64,000 nucleotides of DNA from Lasiodiplodia sp. COLG20 (Eukaryota; Ascomycota; Dothideomycetes; Botryosphaeriales; Botryosphaeriaceae), in assembly GCA_009801085.1 (NCBI GenBank), contig VNWV01000003.1, positions 4,030,001 to 4,094,000 of the forward strand, given 5' to 3'. This document shows positions 57,821-64,000 of the stretch, one piece after another (position 1 is the stretch's first letter; every line of letters starts with the position of its first letter). The translations under genes were made by a program, and so were the position numbers. The notes under the pieces are model-generated. The model did no database searches and had not been told where the DNA came from. It saw nothing but the letters and a program-made list of their open reading frames with translations.

Positions 57821-59174
57821 TCACCACCCCTTCCACGGCACCCACACATCCCTCACCACATCCTCCCCATCCACAACAAAATAATACGGATACGCCGCGG
57901 CCGTAATACACGCATGCTGAATCCACAACCACACCTTCTCCCCGACCTCAAACACCTCCTCCACCTTCTTCCCCCCCTCCCTGCTACCTTCCCTCACCAA
58001 AATCCCATGCTCCTGACTCAACCTCCCCACATTCCACTCCTTCCTACCCACCACCCTCCCAAACCCCGGCAACGGGCCCGGCTCCCTCGCCAACGCGATG
58101 ACGCCCGCATTGACCAGCGCCTCGTCGCGCTCCGCATACACCGAACACACCTCCGCCAGGACCCTGACCGCCTGGTCCGCTTCCGCCACGCACGCCGTGC
58201 CCAGCTGCTGAAGGTCGTTCGCCGGGAAGTTCCCCGCGTGCAACTCGAGCGCCAAATTGCTCGCCTCCAACTCCGCCTTCAGCGACGCGACGACGTGCGC
58301 GGTGGGCGTCGAGCCGAAACTCACGACGGCCTTGTCACCCGCCGGACGCGCCGCGGCGGAAAGCAGCTTCGCGGCCTCGACCGCGGCGCCCACCTCGTCG
58401 CGCAGCACGGCGGCCGCGGCGTCGGCACTGCGCGACGCGTACGCGTGCCCCGCGTGGCAGTAGAAGCCGTGGATGCGGACGGCGGGGGAGGCTTCGGCGG
58501 CGGCGACGAGGGTGCGGAGGGTGGGTGAGGCGAGGGGGATGCCGGCGCGGTGGGTGCCCATGTCGATTTTGATGAAGCAGGACCAGACGGGTGTTTTGCC
58601 CGGGTTGGCGGCGGCGAAGGCTTCCAGGTGGGTGATTTGAGAGGGGTGGTCGAGCATGAGCAGGATTTTGAGGGTGGAGGAGAGGGTGAGGAGTTCGGGG
58701 AGGGCGGATGGGCGGATGGGGAGGCCGTAGAGGACCTGTGGGGGGTTGCGGGTTAGAATGCGGGAGTTTGGTGGTGGGGAGGGAGGGGCAGGAAGGGCGG
58801 GCGTACGTCGTCTAGAAGGCCTTCTTTTGCTAGTGGGAGGAGGCCGCGGATCTCTCTGAGGGTGGATGCGACGGCGCCGCGAGACACGTCGCCGAGCATT
58901 AGCCTCGTGACTTCTTCGGACTACGTGGTGTTTTTTTCTCGTCAGCGTCGTTGATTCTTCAAGACTACCAGGGTCCTGCGGTAGCCGGTGATCAACGCAC
59001 CTTCAGCGTCTTGACGTGAGGCCTGAAGCCGATACCCAAGCTCTTGACATCGCCGTGCAGTCTCTTACAGTTCTTCTCGATGACGGGCTTGCTGAGGACG
59101 AGAGACGGCGTGGGCAGCTCAAGGGCCGGGCGGCCGATGAAGCTCTTGAGGTAGTCTTGCGAGACGTCGACCAT
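57821..59174 (-). CDS. D-serine dehydratase-like PLP enzyme (DSD1/alanine racemase-fold)
   Basis: Exons 59174-59001, 58920-58807 and 58735-57821 encode 400 residues, the usual length for fungal DSD1. The N-terminal TIM barrel holds the PLP lysine, Lys55 in RPHVKTLK. The C-terminal beta domain carries a His/Cys pair, His370 and Cys372 in WIQHACI, matching the zinc site of yeast DSD1. The enzyme should convert D-serine to pyruvate and ammonia with PLP and Zn(2+) in the cytosol; related family members act as D-threonine aldolases. The third exon is extremely GC-rich, which yields long antisense frames that are not genes. Confidence 0.92.
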
Positions 59175-60711
59175 AGCTGCAGATTTGTGTAGTTGCTTCT
59201 GTTGTATTCTTTTGCCTGGGGTGCTTGGTCGTATTTAACAGGTGGGGTCGGGAAGCGATGCCGCAAGTGCGGGACACATTCGGGATCGCAGGGTACCCGA
59301 AGTGTGATGATAGTCGTGGCCGCGTGGGGTGCCATTTCGCGCCGGCGGCATTGGCCATCTTCGGCCCGGCATAGCGTCTCTGTAAACCTGCACCCATCAT
59401 CTTTGGGCAAGTTTGCTCGATTTTCGTAGCATTCGCGCTGTGTAATGAGCACTACAGTCTCCTGGTGTCTAAAAACGTCGTATGTGTCCTTTTCCGGATG
59501 ATTTTGAGCTTCGCGATGGGTTCTGTTGGTGTTTTCCCTCGAATCGGCATCTACACCTGCAGCCGATCGCCGTCGCCGCCGAATGCGGGCCGGTGACTAA
59601 TTCCGCTGTCCGCACATACGAGGCCAGTTTACTTTGTGTTGCAACAAAACCAGAGGACAGAATCTCTGTCCTGGTACATTTACATCCATGTGTATGCCTC
59701 GACTATTACTCTATCTAATATCAATAGAGCCGGCCTCGTCTTTAAACTTCTAATGCGCCTTAACTTTCGTTTCGAGAAAAAAAAAAAGCCTAGATAAATT
59801 TATTATTTTTTAGACAGCCTACTTATATAAGACCGATCCCTATTGTCTCTAGTTAAAGAGGCTGCTATAGAGGGTTTATGCTTTAGAGTAGTCTTACGAC
59901 TATCGTTTTTGCAAGTATCTAGATGTCATTTCTTACTTCTTTAGAGCATTTCCTTAGACTTTAGTAATAAATCTTATTTACTTAGTTAATAAAACGGCGG
60001 ACGTGGTCGGCTGCCTTAAGCTTACTATAGCTTAGCCGGCGGGCTCTACTACCTAGCTACTACCTACACTTATCGACCTTAGCTACTGCAATCTAGATCC
60101 CGAATCTAACGCCGGTAAGAGTTATTCTATACTTCATCTCACTATAGTTTATTCGCTATGCCCTGCTCCTAGCCACTCCCTATTCTTTCCAACCTTGGCC
60201 TCAGCAATCCACACTTCGAAATCAACACCCGCTATTATTATTCTATAGTGGCGTACTAGCTTGTTATCTTCTTTACCCTAAGGTCTCTTGCGCGCTTTTA
60301 CAGCGTCTAGTCGGAGTTTCTATCGATTATAGAGCCCGAGAACTAATAAGCATGTCATTTGGTTAAGTGCCTTCCGCATCGCACTAGTGTCGCATGGATC
60401 TTTCTTAAACTCAACCGAGAGATACGGACACATAGCCCGTTTTTAGTGGATGTGTGTGTACATCGACGCAGTACGCTCCCAGTCGGGGTCGAAGGCCTGA
60501 AGCGACAACCAGTATACGGCGTCTGGTGAGATCGCAAACGAAAACTGCTTGGTGTTTTCATCTTCCTCCAGTATCGGGAAAGCATCTGGTTGATACCTTT
60601 TGTGGTAAGCAGTAGATCACATTGTTTCCAGCTACGAGAGCAGCATACCCAAAGCGATGACATTCGTCCCCATCGGGTAAGCCATATAGCCAATTCACCA
60701 TCTTCAATCTC
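59175..60711. other. Intergenic region with TA-rich RIP-like island
   Basis: 1.5 kb without a gene. From about 59700 to 60350 base composition changes sharply to TA-rich sequence full of CTA/TAG/TTA triplets and almost without open frames. This is the look of a repeat eroded by RIP. Frames at 60355-60800 are chance. Confidence 0.6.
59700..60350. repeat. TA-rich island, probable RIP-degraded repeat
   Basis: Frequent TpA steps, stops in all frames and phrases such as agcttactatagcttag mark about 650 bp that differs from the GC-rich genes on both sides. Two other patches in the window (near 39.85 kb and 47.15 kb) share its flavour and an 11-base string. The parent element is not recognisable. 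Confidence 0.6.
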
Positions 60712-61575
60712 TCACGCAAAGATCGACTTCGGCCGCTCCAGCCTCTCGCCATCCAACTCAATATCCACCTTCTCATTATAAAAGCACAACGCCCCCACAA
60801 TCAACGCGCTCTCCTGCGTCGGATTCCTGTAAAACCACACCACATCCTTCGCCGTCTCGCCATCCACCACGACGTCATAATACTCCGCCTCGCCCTTATA
60901 CGGACACTTCGTCTTCGTCTGGCTCGGCCGCAGCACCGCCGGGTCGACGCTGGTCGGCGGTATGTAGTACCTGGTCGGCAGTCCCGTCTCGAACAGGTGG
61001 TACGCCGACGACGCGTGCGCGACCTGCTTCCCGCCGACGAAGACCTTGAGCGGCCGCTGCGAGTGCACGATGTCGATGCGCTTGAACGGGTCCTTCGGGT
61101 GCACGTCGATGCGCGTGTCCTCCTCGAACCACGCGTCGGCGGCGCCGAACTCGATGCGCACCATGCCGCGCAGCGCTTCTATCGCCCTCTTACCCTTCCT
61201 CTCCTCCCCCCTTACACCACCACCATCTACCTCGCCCACCGCCGGCGCCGCAGCGTCCTTCCCGCCGACGTCCTCGCCGAACGCTAGCACGCGCTCCGTG
61301 CTGGCGCCGCCGCCGGATAGCCGCAGCACGTTCGCGGCGCCGCCTTCGACTTTGTTCACGACGGACCAGGTGTCGGCGGCGAGAGAGGAGAGTGGCAGGT
61401 AGTAGTAGGGATAGTACGGGTGCTCCCAGACGTAGAGGCCGCGCGTTGTATCGGCGACGAAGCGGCCGCCCAGCTGCACGCGCAGCCGCTTGGTGGTCGG
61501 GAGCGTGCGGACGGGGCCGTCGGTGAGGAGCTGGCGGGCGAGGGTGGCGAGGTCGGTGGGGGATTTGGGGGGCAT
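60712..61575 (-). CDS. DUF427 domain protein
   Basis: Single exon, 287 residues from ATG 61575. Two DUF427 units are visible. The N-terminal one is around LGGRFVADTTRGLYVWEHPYY. The C-terminal one covers VFVGGKQVAHASSAYHLFETG, PTRYYIPPTSV and the conserved CPYKGEAEYYDVVVDG. A Gly/Ala/Lys-rich linker (about 105-135) separates them. DUF427 proteins are small beta-fold enzymes of unknown activity in bacteria and fungi. No targeting signal is present. The 3' end faces the TA-rich island. Confidence 0.88.
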   Translation of the reverse strand: MPPKSPTDLATLARQLLTDGPVRTLPTTKRLRVQLGGRFVADTTRGLYVWEHPYYPYYYLPLSSLAADTWSVVNKVEGGAANVLRLSGGGASTERVLAFGEDVGGKDAAAPAVGEVDGGGVRGEERKGKRAIEALRGMVRIEFGAADAWFEEDTRIDVHPKDPFKRIDIVHSQRPLKVFVGGKQVAHASSAYHLFETGLPTRYYIPPTSVDPAVLRPSQTKTKCPYKGEAEYYDVVVDGETAKDVVWFYRNPTQESALIVGALCFYNEKVDIELDGERLERPKSIFA

Positions 61576-62102
61576 TATTCGTTGTCTGGTGGGTTTCGTT
61601 TGTTGGTTGGCGGTTGTGAGTGCGGGGTTATCGCAGGACTGGATTGTGATGGTTGCAGGGCGGTGGTGCCGTGGGGTGGGTGAGGGAGGGAGGCATGGTG
61701 TTTTATGGTCAAGGGGCTTCGGAGTAAGCGGATGCGATATGCGTCGTTTGCAGGTGGGGTTGGATGGTGGAATGGTTGACGGGAGGGAGGAAGATGCGGA
61801 AAGACAGGGATGGTGTCATTGATCGATGACGAAACGCGGGGCAGCGCGGGGTCGTCGGACTTTATTCAACACCACCGCTACTCTTTGCTCCTAATCATCG
61901 CCTCAATTCCACATCGCGAAGTCAGTTTCGCTCCTGGAGGTATTCGCAAAGAAAGCCATTGCAGCTTCGACTGGCAACTTCTCCATCCTCACCAAGTTCT
62001 TCGGCTCGGAGCGCCCCCGCTTGAATAATTGACGCAGGCAAGCTGATCTATAATCTTTGGCTGGGGTTCACTTCCCTTGAACAACTAACTTTATATTTCT
62101 AA
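61576..62102. other. Spacer between DUF427 and ankyrin genes
   Basis: 527 bp upstream of the DUF427 gene, beginning with G-rich leader sequence. No gene or clear promoter motif is seen. Confidence 0.5.
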
Positions 62103-64000
62103 TCAGAGCGTAGTCATCAGCCATTCCACTTCGTCCTTCCTTAGCTCTTCCGGGGCTACCGCATCGAGCTCAGCATGAATGGCTTTCTTCTCCCTTGCCG
62201 GAATGCTGGAATTCCGCCACAACGATACATAATCCTCGTAGCGCACGCGCGCCCCAGACGCGAGTAACATCTGCACCAGAATGAGAGCCGAGTCCGACCG
62301 CGAACACGCTGCACACAACGGCGTCTGACCCGCCTGGTTCACTGCGTTCACTCGAGCCTCGTAGCGGAGCAGGAGATCGACCACGTCTGCATGCCCACTT
62401 CCGATCGCAGCAAACAGCGGCGTCTCCCCCGCCTCGTCGACGACCCCGACACCAGCCCCGGCCTGCAGCAGCACCTCCACCACCTCCCTCCGGCCGTTCC
62501 TCGCCGCGATGTGAAGCGGCGTCGTGCCCCCTCTTTCTGCGCCACCAGCCGAGACATCGAGATCAACAGGCACGCCCAGCAACGCCTCAACAACCCTCCC
62601 GCCGCTGACTCCATTGGCGGCGTAATGGACGGGCCGCCAGCCACGTCTACATACGGCCTCCGGATCTGCTCCTGTGCGGAGCAGGCCTCGCACGATGCGG
62701 TCTTGCCCGTGCTGTGCTGCCAGATGGAGTGGCCGCAAGCCCTGCGCGTCTGACGCGTCGATGAAGGCGCCTGCTTCCACCAACGCTGAGACGGCCTTGC
62801 GCGCACCGGCGATGCAGGCCAGATGCAAGGGCGTCTGCTGCGCGTTGTTGAAAGCGTTGGCGTTCGCGCCGGCCTTCAGCAGGGCGGCCACCGCGTTGGC
62901 GTGGCCGCGCGTGGCCATGTGGTGGAGCGGCCGTGATGCGGTGCGGTCTTTCGCTGAGGCATTGGCGCCGAGGGATATGAGCAGTTCGGCGGCGGCATCG
63001 GTGGTGGCGAGGTGGAGGGGGGTGCGGTCCTGCTTGTCGCGGGCGTCAAGGAGGGCGCCGTGGGAGACGAGGGTGCGGATTATGTCGAGGTTGCCATTTT
63101 CGGCGGCGTGGTGGAGGAGCGTGGGTTCGTCGTGGTGGCTGTGTGAGTGGTGGACGGCACGGCGGAGGGCTGATCGGACGCCGCCGCCCGTTTTTGCTCC
63201 GGCTACGGATGTGTGAGGGCGGTAGTTGGCGTCGGCGCCGTTGGAGCAGAGTTGGTCTGCGGTGGAGGATTGGCCCTTGATGACGGCGTCCCAGAGCTGC
63301 TCGCTCAACGTCGCGCGGTTGTCATTACGCCGTCCTAACCGCCGATTGAAAGACTTCTTTTCGCTGGTTGCAACGACAGTCGAAGAGCTTGACGAGCTTC
63401 GGAAGACTGCATCAGTGGAGGGCGCTATGGCGTCTGCTCCATCCACAGTAAGTAAACTACTCCTCCCAGCCAAGGCATCTTGGTCAGAGTTTGAATTTCT
63501 CTTTCTCAAGGCTGCTTTGTATACTCTTGACTGGAGAAGCTTCGTGCGGAAGTCCGGGGAAAGCGAGGTAGAATCCCCTTCCACGGATCCGTCATGTGAT
63601 GTTGGCCTCCTATTTCTCGGATCTTGAAGGAGCTGGCGCTGCTGGCATTGGGATTTTCTGGAACCGTATGTCAGCTTGAATGTACTGGAGGGTCCGGTAT
63701 ACGAAGGGAGCATCGTACAGAACGGCAACATTCAGAAGAACGCCCAATGCGGATATCTGGCTGTCGAGGTTGCGCTGATAGTGAAGCTGCTGCTCTTCGT
63801 TCCACAGCTGCCGGATCCTACCACCGAACCATCCATCCTGCACATACTCGACATGCTTGTAGATCTCTCCCACCACGAAGTCGCAGGCCGACACCGCCAT
63901 TTTGATGTCTTTTGCCATCTGATGTTGTAGCGTCTCTTCTGAGCGCAGCCATGATCCGATCTGCGAGACAATGGCCTCGATCGTGTTCAGCCTGATGATT
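62103..64000 (-). CDS. Ankyrin-repeat protein, N-terminus beyond window
   Basis: Exon 63657-62103 joins exon 63718+ (63719-64000, open at the edge) over a 61 bp intron with a GCTGAC branch-like site. The splice joins LGVLLNVAVL to KSQCQQRQLL. The visible N-terminal part (SQIGSWLRSEETLQHQMAKDI, then a helical segment) resembles the N-terminal domain found in fungal NACHT/ankyrin sensors. A Ser-rich low-complexity linker follows. About nine ankyrin repeats then run to near the C-terminus: TPLHLAC, RPLHLAAQHG, TPLHIAARNG and TPLFAAIGSG are clear copies of the consensus. The role is protein-protein contact. No NACHT domain is present in the visible part. The stop is at 62103. Confidence 0.88.

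Noticed and set aside
57914..58528. Plus-strand 204-codon frame opposite the D-serine dehydratase-like gene
   Set aside because: Complement of a GC-rich coding exon; Arg/His/Pro-biased and without a domain.

Overview
The window is genomic DNA from a filamentous ascomycete (Pezizomycotina). Genes are dense and on both strands. Most are split by short phase-consistent GT..AG introns of about 45-80 bp, often with CTRAY-type branch sites. The families are typical of moulds: DUF3433 membrane proteins, GH36 Sip1-like enzymes, a CYT-18-type mitochondrial TyrRS, a WSC/DUF1996 protein, a proteinase K-like subtilase, a NACHT-ankyrin protein, a P450 and NmrA-like proteins. The genus cannot be resolved from the sequence alone. 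I joined exons by hand, checking phase at each junction. I saw no rRNA, tRNA, CRISPR array or intact transposon.

1-13 kb: a DUF3433 membrane protein (-), a GH36 raffinose synthase/alpha-galactosidase-like enzyme (-) that shares a 414 bp divergent promoter with mitochondrial tyrosyl-tRNA synthetase (+), and a six-exon MFS sugar transporter (-) with one GC-AG intron. 13-33 kb: secreted or surface proteins with wide spacers. These are a DUF1996 protein whose WSC tail lies behind an in-frame stop, a cupredoxin-like membrane-anchored protein, a subtilase, an O-methyltransferase lacking the usual catalytic His, a 2OG-Fe(II) oxygenase with a histone H2B-like relic at its 3' end, a multi-pass membrane protein, an alpha/beta hydrolase and a small Cys-rich secreted protein.

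33-39 kb: a large NACHT-ankyrin (NLR-like) gene with an in-frame TGA inside the ankyrin array. 40-52 kb: a run of oxidoreductases (P450, enoyl-reductase-like MDR, two SDRs, a decayed epoxide hydrolase and a divergent pair of NmrA-like paralogues) that resembles a small metabolic cluster without a backbone synthase. 52-64 kb: a suspicious poly-A/poly-C tract at the end of a disrupted membrane-protein gene, a nine-exon CDF zinc transporter, a D-serine dehydratase-like PLP enzyme, a TA-rich RIP-like island, a DUF427 protein, and an ankyrin-repeat protein that runs off the right edge.

The recurring theme is gene loss in progress. Three otherwise intact genes each carry one in-frame stop, and two more loci (epoxide hydrolase, H2B) are clear pseudogenes.
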